Made by a program: the position numbers and the translations under genes. DNA of 26,275 nucleotides, taken from the IMG/VR virus record IMGVR_UViG_3300049846_000488, positions 1 to 26,275 of that record, one strand, 5' to 3'. Source of the stretch: a virus. The notes beneath the pieces were generated by a model. That model was not told where the DNA came from and ran no database searches. It saw only the letters and a list, made by a program, of their open reading frames with translations. This document shows, in pieces, positions 12,988-20,115 of this stretch; the first letter of the stretch is position 1, and every line of letters starts with the position of its first letter.

Positions 12988-13018
12988 GGAGTATACCCCT
13001 AAACGGAGGGCGTGACAA
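12988..13018 (-). promoter_or_regulatory. Near-consensus promoter with operator-like motif
   Basis: Minus strand: -35 TTGTCA (13013-13018), exactly 17 bases, -10 TATACT (12990-12995). The -10 is inside TTTAGGGGTATACTCC (12988-13003). Best match to the bacterial housekeeping sigma consensus of the group; transcription would start near 12983, ~30 bases before the 54-aa gene. Confidence 0.75.
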
Positions 13019-13024
13019 CCCGCC

Positions 13025-13705
13025 TCAGAACTCCGGTTGGTTCAGCATCAAAAACGCATCACGGGCGCCCTGCCACTCAATCACTGCCTCATCTACATCC
13101 ACCTTCTGCAGCGTCGTGCTGCCAGGTCGGCTCCACAGCACCCCAGCCTTCTGTACGTACAGCTTTGGCCAGTGCAACCCAAGCATCCCAAGATATCCAC
13201 CAAGTTGCGGGCTTACGTCATATGGGCTGGCATCGGCCTTGCCCTGCGTTTTCAAATCCACCAACACAAGCTGCCGATGGTCATCCTTACGCCGCAACAG
13301 GCAATCAAAGCTGCCCGCAATGTTGCGATCTAAATCCGCCAGTCGGTATTCACACGCCACCGCCTCATACGTATTCCAAACGGAATGCTCTAGCAGCGGC
13401 TCAACCCATTCGCTGTAGTCAGCCGGATACACCCCTGGCTCACCAGTCGTCAGAAAGTTTTCCAACGCCAAATGAACCGCCTTCCCACGCGGCTCCCAGA
13501 TGTGCTTGGTCTCCATAATCCGTTTCATCGCCCACGCATCCTTCGTGCCCTTGCATACCTGCGTCACCGAGTGATTCAGCCACTGGCCCGTGGGTTGCCA
13601 TTGGTAGCGGTGCGCCTCCTCGTTGAACAGGATCGGCAGCGGCGGTAACCACCGGGAAGTCTCTGGGATCTGTGACTTGGACTCGTTCAGTTGGTGTGGG
13701 CTCAT
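13025..13705 (-). CDS. PD-(D/E)XK nuclease, RecB/Cas4-like exonuclease, 226 aa
   Basis: Probably a phage exonuclease that makes single-stranded ends for the annealing protein. Motifs: GKAVHLALENFL (G74, H78, E82), GSFDCLLRR (131-139, with D134), LVLVDLKTQGKA (D150, K152) and QLGGYLGML (Q167, Y171). This is the RecB-family order H - D - DxK - Q-x3-Y. I use ATG 13705 because the usual fold begins around LFNEEAHRYQW (26-36). The first ~90 bases lie in an open frame shared with the upstream gene (266-base overlap in total), which is unusual. It is the last gene of its operon. Confidence 0.8.
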   Translation of the reverse strand: MSPHQLNESKSQIPETSRWLPPLPILFNEEAHRYQWQPTGQWLNHSVTQVCKGTKDAWAMKRIMETKHIWEPRGKAVHLALENFLTTGEPGVYPADYSEWVEPLLEHSVWNTYEAVACEYRLADLDRNIAGSFDCLLRRKDDHRQLVLVDLKTQGKADASPYDVSPQLGGYLGMLGLHWPKLYVQKAGVLWSRPGSTTLQKVDVDEAVIEWQGARDAFLMLNQPEF

Positions 13706-13880
13706 CTCTGAGGGGATTACGGAAGACAGGCGGTGTGAAACCGGGAATGCGCTTGGCATCCTCCATTGTGATGACCCAGCCCGGTGATGGCACATCTAGA
13801 TCCTGCAGGGTCCAGTGCTTGTTTTCAATGCCACGCCTGAGCAGGCGGCGAACTTCGGCTATGTCAAAAGCTTGTTTCAT
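13440..13880 (-). CDS. Hypothetical protein, 146 aa, long overlap with the nuclease gene
   Basis: The first ~70 residues look native (MKQAFDIAEVRRLLRRGIEN, then HWTLQDLDVPSPGWVITM and PPVFRNPLRDEP). After that the frame runs over the nuclease gene and becomes Gly/Ala-rich (GDAGMQGHEG, GAAWEGGSFGVG), like a chance reading of the other frame. The true gene may be shorter in function, or the two genes may be one with a +1 shift. ATG 13880 directly follows the upstream stop (TAAATG). Function unknown. Confidence 0.55.
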   Translation of the reverse strand: MKQAFDIAEVRRLLRRGIENKHWTLQDLDVPSPGWVITMEDAKRIPGFTPPVFRNPLRDEPTPTERVQVTDPRDFPVVTAAADPVQRGGAPLPMATHGPVAESLGDAGMQGHEGCVGDETDYGDQAHLGAAWEGGSFGVGKLSDDW

Positions 13881-14960
13881 TTAGACCCAACGCATTTGTT
13901 GATAGTTTTTCTCGCTAACACGCTTGCGGCGTCCGCGCTGGACAGGGTAAAGACGATCCAATTCGTAATTAACAAATTTCATGTCGCCCGGACTCGCTTG
14001 CATCAACAAAGCCTTGCAGGCGGTGACAATTGGTATGACAACTTCCATCTTTGCATTATCGCTAAGCAATTGATGGTGCTTATACTTTCTTTTGCCATCT
14101 TCGTCGGCTGGATTGAGATCCATTATTGTTTCGTATACATCCGAAGGCAGTCTGTTCCAAAGAAGATTGGCGATAATGTACTTAACATGGCCCGAAGTGC
14201 TATTTATGTCGTGGCCGGAAACTCGCTTAAAGTGAATTTGAAAATGCCTGTCAAAAAGTTTTCTGTACGGGCCAATTTCCAAGTCAAGAAAATAATCAAG
14301 CAGCCTATCTTGTTGATTTCTTGAATCTTCAATGCCAAAGGCTTCCTGATAGCTGCGTTCAAGGCTGACGCCAGCCAGCGTATTGATAAGCTGCCACGCC
14401 ATATCTTGCGACGCACCTTCGCCATACCTAGCTTCGTGAGCCCAAACCGATTGAGCCATTGGCAGGGATAGCAGCGATTCCGGTCTGCCGGCAACCTTGA
14501 TTACTGGCTGATCCAAAAAGTTTTCATTGCCCGCCGTTTTTGGGGCCGAGACAGGCTGAGACTTATTGCCAGACAAGGCGTTTGCCCCCGCCGCCAACTG
14601 ACTTGAGACTAGTCTTGAGACAAATTGATGATTCCGACCGATAACGCGACCTGTACTGCCAAGTCCTTGCCGAAATTCGCCATTCGGCATCATGAAGCCA
14701 TCAACGGTCACAGGACCGATCTGGATTGACTTGCGAACAAAGGTCAACGCCTGGGGTTCAGGCTGCGTCGGCAGATGCTTTTTGGTCATTGCTGGTGGTG
14801 CTGTAAAACCCGCCAGCGTTGCTGAGGCGTTGACGGGGTGAACCAATGTACCCGCTGTTGTCAAGCGGTTGTTCCTGTTACACTCTGCTGGCTGGGGCGT
14901 TGGCTCCGAAGGGGTGGGGCTTACGGGCTCTGCCCTTTCTGCTTTTAGATCTGCCTCCAC
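13881..14960 (-). CDS. P63C-domain protein, possible phage antirepressor-like, 359 aa
   Basis: The C-terminal ~110 residues fit the P63C domain: ANLLWNRLPSDVYETIMDLN, KRKYKHHQLLSDNAKMEVVI, and ACKALLMQASPGDMKFVNYE then LDRLYP. A middle segment (~70-120, VRKSIQIGPVTVDGFMMPNG) is a short N-terminal-type module and the first ~60 residues are Pro/Thr-rich and disordered. In phages and mobile elements P63C proteins are often called regulators or antirepressor-like; the mechanism is unclear. ATG 14960 overlaps the upstream gene by 16 bases; Met at 14789 is an alternative start. Confidence 0.78.
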   Translation of the reverse strand: MEADLKAERAEPVSPTPSEPTPQPAECNRNNRLTTAGTLVHPVNASATLAGFTAPPAMTKKHLPTQPEPQALTFVRKSIQIGPVTVDGFMMPNGEFRQGLGSTGRVIGRNHQFVSRLVSSQLAAGANALSGNKSQPVSAPKTAGNENFLDQPVIKVAGRPESLLSLPMAQSVWAHEARYGEGASQDMAWQLINTLAGVSLERSYQEAFGIEDSRNQQDRLLDYFLDLEIGPYRKLFDRHFQIHFKRVSGHDINSTSGHVKYIIANLLWNRLPSDVYETIMDLNPADEDGKRKYKHHQLLSDNAKMEVVIPIVTACKALLMQASPGDMKFVNYELDRLYPVQRGRRKRVSEKNYQQMRWV

Positions 14961-15232
14961 AGCCGCTCCTTGTCTGCGTGGTCACGCTCTGACGCGGCCA
15001 GCGGATGCACGACGTAACGCGCTGCCAGCGGGCTCTTCGGGTCATCAGCGCCCACGTTCGGGCAGAAGGTCATGTACAGGCCTTGATCGTCGTACTTGCC
15101 CATCGGGTGCCCGTAAGCGGCATCAGGCGGCGCTGTGCGGGTTGTGGTGACGCTGTAGCTGACCTGCTTGGTCTTGGCGTCAGCGGTCTGCCAGACGTAT
15201 TTGCCTTTGTTTTCTGGTGCGTACAGTTTCAT
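14945..15232 (-). CDS. Hypothetical protein, 95 aa
   Basis: Begins MKLYAPENKGKYVWQTADAK and is beta-rich and polar (TKQVSYSVTTTRTAPP, GLYMTFCPNVGADDPKSPLA). The ATG at 15232 gives the natural start; a longer frame to 15286 would overlap the replication gene. No known fold recognised. It lies between the replication-like gene and the P63C gene. Confidence 0.6.
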   Translation of the reverse strand: MKLYAPENKGKYVWQTADAKTKQVSYSVTTTRTAPPDAAYGHPMGKYDDQGLYMTFCPNVGADDPKSPLAARYVVHPLAASERDHADKERLWRQI

Positions 15233-15264
15233 GGTGAGTCTCAGTTGATTAACAAAGGACGGGA

Positions 15265-15882
15265 TCAGTCGTCGTAAACCCAGCAACGGTTTTCCTCATC
15301 CCAATACTTTCCGCCGCTTTGGCGCTTGTGCTCTTCGAGATACACCTCGTACTTGCCGTCACGCAGCCAGCGAAACAGGTCAGGAAGGCTGCCAACAAAC
15401 TCCCCGGCACCCATCTTCCGCTTCTGCTCGGCAATCGCCCTTTCAGCGGCTTCCAGGAGGGTCTCAGGGCCTTCAAGGGCAACGATCGCCTTCCATTCGT
15501 CAAACGCCTTTGGTTTCGTCTGGGATGAGACTCGATCAGGGGCAGATTGATACAGCTTCCAGAAGGCGTTGAACTCTTCGGAATACTCCGGCTTTTTCCG
15601 GGCTTTCCCGGTTTTCTTAGCCGTTTTCGTTAATTTAACAGCCGTACTATTATTAATACTAAAAGATTCTTCTTTAGTAATACTAGAACTTATAGTATTA
15701 ATACTATTAGAAGAATTAGAGGCTTCGCTCCCTGTCGGTCGCTCCGCCAGCGTAACGTCCCTGTCAACTCCTAGCTCAATCAAATAGGCGCAAAACCCAG
15801 TTAGGGTCATGGTTCTGGGTTTGTAACGCTCCAAGTCACAAATCAAATCCTCTGGTAATCGCAGGAAAATGGCCTTTGACAT
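15265..15882 (-). CDS. Replication-initiator-like protein with RHH N-terminus, 205 aa
   Basis: N-terminus (1-45): SKAIFLRLPEDLICDLERYK then TLTGFCAYLIELGV, a ribbon-helix-helix DNA-binding fold. A Ser/Asn/Ile linker (~60-85), encoded by the AT-rich repeat region at 15630-15720, leads to a basic segment (KLTKTAKKTGKARKK) and a C-terminal domain (YSEEFNAFWKLYQSAPDR, KAFDEWKAIVALEGPETLLE, PDLFRWLRDGKYEVYLEEHK) of the kind found at the C-terminus of phage replication proteins. Initiator activity is inferred. ATG 15882 is preferred over a start 39 bases upstream. First gene of the minus-strand replication operon, divergent from the terminase. Confidence 0.68.
   Translation of the reverse strand: MSKAIFLRLPEDLICDLERYKPRTMTLTGFCAYLIELGVDRDVTLAERPTGSEASNSSNSINTISSSITKEESFSINNSTAVKLTKTAKKTGKARKKPEYSEEFNAFWKLYQSAPDRVSSQTKPKAFDEWKAIVALEGPETLLEAAERAIAEQKRKMGAGEFVGSLPDLFRWLRDGKYEVYLEEHKRQSGGKYWDEENRCWVYDD
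15630..15720. other. AT-rich island with TAATACTA repeats, candidate replication origin
   Basis: Three copies of TAATACTA lie at 15654-15661, 15678-15685 and 15699-15706, spaced 24 and 21 bases. The third is the right half of a perfect 14-bp palindrome TAGTATTAATACTA (15693-15706). The region is far richer in A/T than its surroundings and lies inside the replication-initiator-like gene, as in lambda O. It also encodes the Ser/Asn/Ile-rich linker, so composition alone could reflect a disordered linker. Confidence 0.45.
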
Positions 15883-16078
15883 TGCTTGCTGTTTTTTGCT
15901 TGGTGAAAGAAAAGCTTGCAAAGGCTAGCCAAATTTTGCAGGTCGGCAAGTGCCCTGCAGCACATTCCTAAAAGTCTTCAGAATCGGTTTTCCACAGCCT
16001 CGCCCGTCTCATCCGCGTCTCATCCGCGCCATTCTCTCATTTTGGGTTTATCCTTATTTCATCGCTTTTATTTCAACC
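15883..16078. other. Divergent intergenic region with DnaA-box-like site and tandem repeat
   Basis: No ORF is supported here. TTTTCCACA at 15988-15996 is one base from the E. coli DnaA box and, from memory, equal to the form used at cyanobacterial origins. An 11-bp tandem repeat GTCTCATCCGC occupies 16006-16016 and 16017-16027, just before the terminase gene, where terminase recognition or transcription control is plausible. No strong promoter was identified for either side. Confidence 0.4.
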
Positions 16079-16396
16079 TTGGCGCGTTCTACCGCCGCTG
16101 AAGTCAACTTCCGTATTGACACCGTTTACGGTCTTCTGACCGAAGGAAAATCGCGTGGTCAAATTGTTCAGTTCGGCGCAGAACAATGGAATGTAGATAT
16201 TCGTCAAGTCGATAACTACATCAAACGTGCACGAATTCGCCTAGAAGAAGACGCCGCCATGACCCGGCCTTCATGGATTGCCGAAGCCCTAGGCCGTCTT
16301 CGTACCTACGAACAATCCGCCTACAAGCGCGGCCAAACGCAAGTCGCCCTCAACTCGGTCCAACTCCAAGCCAAACTGATTGGTCTTGAAATTTGA
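16079..16396 (+). CDS. Terminase small subunit, 105 aa
   Basis: Binds the packaging site on phage DNA and activates the large subunit. The protein begins MARSTAAEVNFRIDTVYGLL and holds an HTH-like part (VYGLLTEGKSRGQIVQFGAE, QWNVDIRQVDNYIKRAR) and a helical C-terminus (ALGRLRTYEQSAYKRGQTQV, ALNSVQLQAKLIGLE), the usual TerS build. TTG at 16079 is chosen because the longer frame (15950) starts in the repeat-bearing intergenic region. Overlaps terL as TTGA. Identification rests on shape and position. Confidence 0.78.
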   Translation: MARSTAAEVNFRIDTVYGLLTEGKSRGQIVQFGAEQWNVDIRQVDNYIKRARIRLEEDAAMTRPSWIAEALGRLRTYEQSAYKRGQTQVALNSVQLQAKLIGLEI

Positions 16397-17718
16397 GCCT
16401 GCTCGCCAATGCCCCTGGTGGCTTCCTGCTTGAACCGCCCATCCCGGCAGACCTTCAGGATCAAAAAGACTGGCTGCCCTTTGCCCAGCAGCTCTACCAA
16501 GGTCTGACCGGCCCGCAACGTCAGGTCTGGGATGCACCCGAGCGTTTCAAACTGCTGTGTTCTGGCCGCCGCTTTGGCAAGACCTACCTCTGCATTAGCC
16601 GCCTTGTCGCCTGGGCCATTGAGCACCCCGGCAGCCTGAACTGGTACGTCACGCAAACCTATAAATCGGCAAAACAAATTGCATGGCGCCAGCTTCGCAG
16701 CATGGTGCCGCCCGAAATGTTTGCCAGAAAAAATGAATCTGAACTGTCTGTTGAATTAAGTAATGGCAGCGTGATCGCCTTAAAAGGTGCCGAATCAGCC
16801 GATGCCCTGCGTGGTGTGTCACTCAGCAGTCTGATCGTTGACGAAGCCGCTTACGTCAAGCAGGAAGCATGGGAGATGGTCCTGCGCCCAGCGCTGTCAG
16901 ACCAAGGCGGTCCGGCATGGTTTATCACCACCCCTGCTGGCCTGAACTGGTTTCACGACCTGTGGGAACAGGCGCAGGATCAGCCGGACTGGTCAACCTT
17001 CAGTTACACCACGATCCAAGGTGGCAACGTCCCCGAGGATGAGGTTGAGGCGGCACGCCGCACGCTTGACGACCGCACCTTCCGTCAGGAGTACCTAGCC
17101 AGTTTTGAAACCCTGTCGGGCCGTGTCTACCCCGATTTCAGCGACGACAACATTTCTGATGCCGTCCGCGACACTGGCGGCCCAATCCTGTGGGGCACTG
17201 ACTTCAACGTGAGCGTGCTGGCCGGCGTGCTTGGTAGCCGCGTTGGCGACACACTTCATATATGGGATGAGGTATCCGTTACGCAGACCAACACGGATGA
17301 GGTGTGCGCCATGCTGCGTGAACGGTTCAGAGATCGGAAGCTGATCGCCTACCCGGATCCAACTGGTAGTGCCCGCAAGACTTCATCGGCTGGCCGCACG
17401 GATCACGAGATCATCCGGCAGTACGGTTTCGGCGTGGTCAGCCCCAAAGCGCCCTGGTCAGTGAAGGACAAGATCAACGCCACCAACAGCTTGATCCGTA
17501 ACGCCAATGGCCAGATCCGCCTGTTCGTTCACCCGCGTTGCAAGAACACGATCAAGGCGCTGCGCAACGTGACGTACAAGCAGGGTGCTGACGATTACGT
17601 GATTGATAAATCGGCTGGGATCGAGCACTGGACAGACGGGCTGGGGTATCTGGTGATGTCGGAGTACAACCCGCTACATGCGAACGCGGGCAAGGGCACG
17701 GGTATCAGGCTGTATTGA
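16393..17718 (+). CDS. terL: Terminase large subunit (packaging ATPase/nuclease), 441 aa
   Basis: The motor that cuts and pumps DNA into the prohead. ATPase domain: Walker A SGRRFGKT (57-64), Walker B LIVDE (147-151), coupling motif TTPAG (179-183). Nuclease domain: D270 in GTDFN, D322 in AYPDPTGSARK, and D415 in WTDGLGY, the three acidic metal-binding residues of the RNase H fold. Starts at TTG 16393 overlapping terS by 4 bases. Length is within the usual range (about 400-600 aa). Packaging mode (cos or pac) cannot be told from sequence here. Confidence 0.93.
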   Translation: MSLLANAPGGFLLEPPIPADLQDQKDWLPFAQQLYQGLTGPQRQVWDAPERFKLLCSGRRFGKTYLCISRLVAWAIEHPGSLNWYVTQTYKSAKQIAWRQLRSMVPPEMFARKNESELSVELSNGSVIALKGAESADALRGVSLSSLIVDEAAYVKQEAWEMVLRPALSDQGGPAWFITTPAGLNWFHDLWEQAQDQPDWSTFSYTTIQGGNVPEDEVEAARRTLDDRTFRQEYLASFETLSGRVYPDFSDDNISDAVRDTGGPILWGTDFNVSVLAGVLGSRVGDTLHIWDEVSVTQTNTDEVCAMLRERFRDRKLIAYPDPTGSARKTSSAGRTDHEIIRQYGFGVVSPKAPWSVKDKINATNSLIRNANGQIRLFVHPRCKNTIKALRNVTYKQGADDYVIDKSAGIEHWTDGLGYLVMSEYNPLHANAGKGTGIRLY

Positions 17719-17745
17719 CGATTTGTGAAGTGACCACTGGGGTGC

Positions 17746-17775
17746 TTGTCAGATGGCGGGGGTATACCCCATAAT
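17746..17775 (+). promoter_or_regulatory. Promoter with perfect palindrome GGGGTATACCCC in the spacer
   Basis: Plus strand: -35 TTGTCA (17746-17751), 18-base spacer, -10 CATAAT (17770-17775). The perfect 12-bp palindrome GGGGTATACCCC fills 17759-17770. It is the symmetric form of the motif found at the minus-strand promoters 9061, 10937 and 12988. Transcription would begin near 17782, ~45 bases before the 53-aa gene. Confidence 0.6.
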
Positions 17776-17826
17776 TAAGGGACAGGGGGCAACCCCACCA
17801 TTCTCGGCACGGCGCCGGTTCTGAAA

Positions 17827-17988
17827 ATGTGGTTTGATTCCTACAAGGAAGCCATGGCTGCTCTTCAAGCAGACCGCAAGCTGACCGCTTTCTGGGATGC
17901 TGGCGAAGGCTGGAAAGCTGAGGCTTACTGGAATCGTGGTCGTCTGATCATGGTCAGCATCAATCCCGATGGTCTTCGGATCGTCTGA
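17827..17988 (+). CDS. Small hypothetical protein, 53 aa
   Basis: Begins MWFDSYKEAMAALQADRKLT, then AFWDAGEGWKAEAYWNRGRL and ends SINPDGLRIV. Helix followed by a beta hairpin; many Trp and no membrane segment. It is the only gene between the palindrome promoter and the terminator at 17995-18020, so it seems to be its own transcription unit between terminase and portal. Function unknown. Confidence 0.62.
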   Translation: MWFDSYKEAMAALQADRKLTAFWDAGEGWKAEAYWNRGRLIMVSINPDGLRIV

Positions 17989-17994
17989 TGCACT

Positions 17995-18020
17995 GGGGGG
18001 AGCAATCCCCCTTTTTGTTT
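17995..18020 (+). terminator. Rho-independent terminator
   Basis: GGGGGA-GCAA-TCCCCC (17996-18011), a 6-bp perfect stem with a 4-base loop, followed by TTTTTGTTT. It starts 7 bases after the 53-aa gene. Confidence 0.85.
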
Positions 18021-18032
18021 GCTGTGCTTGAT

Positions 18033-18263
18033 ATGGAAAGCCTGAACGGCGTTGAATTGGTTGCTGGCATGAAGGTATGGGTCGATATGCCACACATGCC
18101 GAATGTGTTTGCTGGCGACGTGATGTATGCAGAAGTTGTTGATGGCGCTTTGCCAGCCACCTCTGGCAGCGTTTGGGTTAAGCAGCTTGCTACTGCCGCT
18201 TGTCCGATCATCGGCGATCCTTGGATTAGTGAGCAGCCAGCAATACGGTGTTTAGCCGTCTGA
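18033..18263 (+). CDS. Hypothetical protein, 76 aa
   Basis: Begins MESLNGVELVAGMKVWVDMP, with HMPNVFAGDVMYAEVVDGAL. The beta-rich pattern suggests a small barrel domain. I chose ATG 18033 because the longer frame (17988) reads through the terminator stem. No known family. It lies between two terminators. Confidence 0.6.
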   Translation: MESLNGVELVAGMKVWVDMPHMPNVFAGDVMYAEVVDGALPATSGSVWVKQLATAACPIIGDPWISEQPAIRCLAV

Positions 18264-18270
18264 TACTTGA

Positions 18271-18294
18271 GCCCCTCCGGGGGCCTTTTCTTTT
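18271..18294 (+). terminator. Rho-independent terminator
   Basis: GCCCC-TCCG-GGGGC stem followed by CTTTTCTTTT, 8 bases after the 76-aa gene's stop. The stem is short but GC-only. Confidence 0.72.
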
Positions 18295-18325
18295 GCCGCT
18301 ACCGTAAGGCCGCCGCACAATCACA

Positions 18326-18514
18326 ATGTCCGCACCCCTCTGGCACGACCTTGAAGCCGCTTTTGACTCCGTTCAAGACGACGGCTCCTATGACTTCAAC
18401 GAAGCCGCTTCAGCCATGCTCACCGCCATTCAACAATGGCTATATGACGAAGGCTTCGATGACGCCGGTGATGCGCTAGAAGACGAAATCAATCGCGCTG
18501 ACCAAGGCGAATAA
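18326..18514 (+). CDS. Small acidic protein, 62 aa
   Basis: Begins MSAPLWHDLEAAFDSVQDDG and is very acidic (EGFDDAGDALEDEINRADQG). It is helical, with no known domain. It follows the second terminator, so it probably has its own promoter or shares the portal transcript; the 116-base gap after it holds nothing I can identify. Function unknown. Confidence 0.62.
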   Translation: MSAPLWHDLEAAFDSVQDDGSYDFNEAASAMLTAIQQWLYDEGFDDAGDALEDEINRADQGE

Positions 18515-18630
18515 ACTTTGATCCTGCTGGGTCGGTTCTGTCCGTAAGGCTGAACGCCGTGTGTGGCGGTATCGGAGGCCCGGCTTACATTTGCCCAATA
18601 GAATCAAACTACGGCTAAACGCGGCAGATC

Positions 18631-20115
18631 ATGTACACCGGTTTCAACGCATACGACCGGCTTCTGACGCGCAAAGCCACGCAGGTGCAAGACCCCAATA
18701 ACGCTTGGGCTGCACAGGAACCGCATTGGATCTTGATTGAAGATCTGATGGAGGGCACTTACGGTATGCGCCGCAAGCATCGGCGTTATCTTCCGCAAGA
18801 ACCCCGCGAGCAAGACGAGTCTTACGACAACCGCCTAGCTCGTAGCGTCTGCCCGCCGTATTACCAGCGCCTTGAACGGATGCTGGCCGGCATGTTGACC
18901 CGCAAGCCTGTACGCCTTGACGACGTACCTGATCTGATCCGTGAGCAACTGTTTGATGTAGACCTGCAGGGTAACGATCTCAATATCTTTGTCTACGAAT
19001 TGACGCGCAAGATTGTGCGTTACGGCCACGCTGGCGTGTTGGTTGATTTCCCCAGCGAAACAGAAGACGAACTGCAGAACATCACTGATACTGCATCGCT
19101 TCGCCCGTATTGGGTGACGTATACGCCGCGTGACATTCTTGGTTGGCGATCTGAAATCGTCAACGGCGCACAGAAGCTAACCATGCTGCGCTTGCGTGAG
19201 TTAATCGTTGTGCCTGATGGTGATTTTGGTGAGAAATACTTAGAGCAGATCCGCGTACTTAAACCCGGCTCTTACGAACTGCACCGCCAATCAGACACCA
19301 AAGGTCAATATGAAATGGTGGCAGAAGGCACCACCAGCCTTGATTACATTCCCTTTGCCGTCGCCTACTCCAACCGTGTTGGCCTGCTTGAGTCACGCCC
19401 GCCGCTGGAAGACATTGCCGAGCTGAACCTAAAGACTTACCAAATCCAGAGCGATCTGGACAACATGCTGCATATCAGCGGCGTGCCAATGCTTGCCTTC
19501 TACGGCTTCCCATCATCTGCCGAGGAAGTATCTGCTGGCCCTGGTGAAGCCATCGCCTTTCCTGCTGAAGGCCGTGCTGAGTACATCGAACCGGAAGGCA
19601 AGAGCTACGAAGCGCAATTCCGTCGTCTTGAACAGCTTGCTGGACAGATCAATGAACTTGGCCTGTCTGCTGTCCTAGGTCAAAAGCTCAGTGCTGAAAC
19701 GGCTGAGGCAAAGCGGATCGACCGCAGCCAAGGCGACAGCACCATGATGGTCATCGCACAGCAGGTTCAAGATCTGATTGACAACTGCCTGCGGTATCAC
19801 GCTGATTACCTTGGTCAACAGCAATCAGGCAGCAGCTATGTCAATCGGGATTTTGTGGGCGCACGCCTTGAACCCGCCGAAATCCTTGCACTGTTGCAGC
19901 TCTACACCGCAGGCACCATCACACAAAAAACACTGCTGGATCAACTGGCGCAAGGTGAAGTGTTGGGCGATGACTTTGACGTAGAAGAGGAACTGGAGGG
20001 CACTCAATCGGGTGGCTTGATTGAGCTTGGTGGCCCTGAAAACCTTGGCGCTGAAGATGTAACTGGCGAAGAAATGATGGCTGAAAACAACGATGACGCT
20101 ATTGCTGAACAATGA
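18631..20115 (+). CDS. Portal protein, DUF4055 family, 494 aa
   Basis: Forms the dodecameric ring at the capsid vertex through which DNA passes. The sequence fits DUF4055: an N-terminal segment (WILIEDLMEGTYGMRRKHRR, YLPQEPREQDESYDNRLARS), a central part (LARSVCPPYYQRLERMLAGM, VRYGHAGVLVDFPSE, LRPYWVTYTPRDILGWR), and helical C-terminal parts (LNLKTYQIQSDLDNMLHISG, GLSAVLGQKLSAETAEAKRI). The acidic tail (GDDFDVEEELEG) is typical of portals. ATGA overlap with the following head gene fits the terminase-portal-head order. Confidence 0.88.
   Translation: MYTGFNAYDRLLTRKATQVQDPNNAWAAQEPHWILIEDLMEGTYGMRRKHRRYLPQEPREQDESYDNRLARSVCPPYYQRLERMLAGMLTRKPVRLDDVPDLIREQLFDVDLQGNDLNIFVYELTRKIVRYGHAGVLVDFPSETEDELQNITDTASLRPYWVTYTPRDILGWRSEIVNGAQKLTMLRLRELIVVPDGDFGEKYLEQIRVLKPGSYELHRQSDTKGQYEMVAEGTTSLDYIPFAVAYSNRVGLLESRPPLEDIAELNLKTYQIQSDLDNMLHISGVPMLAFYGFPSSAEEVSAGPGEAIAFPAEGRAEYIEPEGKSYEAQFRRLEQLAGQINELGLSAVLGQKLSAETAEAKRIDRSQGDSTMMVIAQQVQDLIDNCLRYHADYLGQQQSGSSYVNRDFVGARLEPAEILALLQLYTAGTITQKTLLDQLAQGEVLGDDFDVEEELEGTQSGGLIELGGPENLGAEDVTGEEMMAENNDDAIAEQ

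Noticed and set aside
13815-14324. 169-aa plus-strand frame opposite the P63C gene
   Set aside because: Antisense to a recognisable P63C domain; no motif in the plus-frame product.
15957-15972. Fifth weak copy of the TTTAGGGGTATACTCC motif (TTTAGGAATGTGCTGC on the minus strand)
   Set aside because: Only 11 of 16 bases match and no -35 or -10 box of acceptable quality is formed.
18515-18630. GC-rich segment that might fold as an RNA or hold a promoter before the portal gene
   Set aside because: No tRNA cloverleaf, no clear hairpin-terminator and no paired -35/-10 boxes could be shown.
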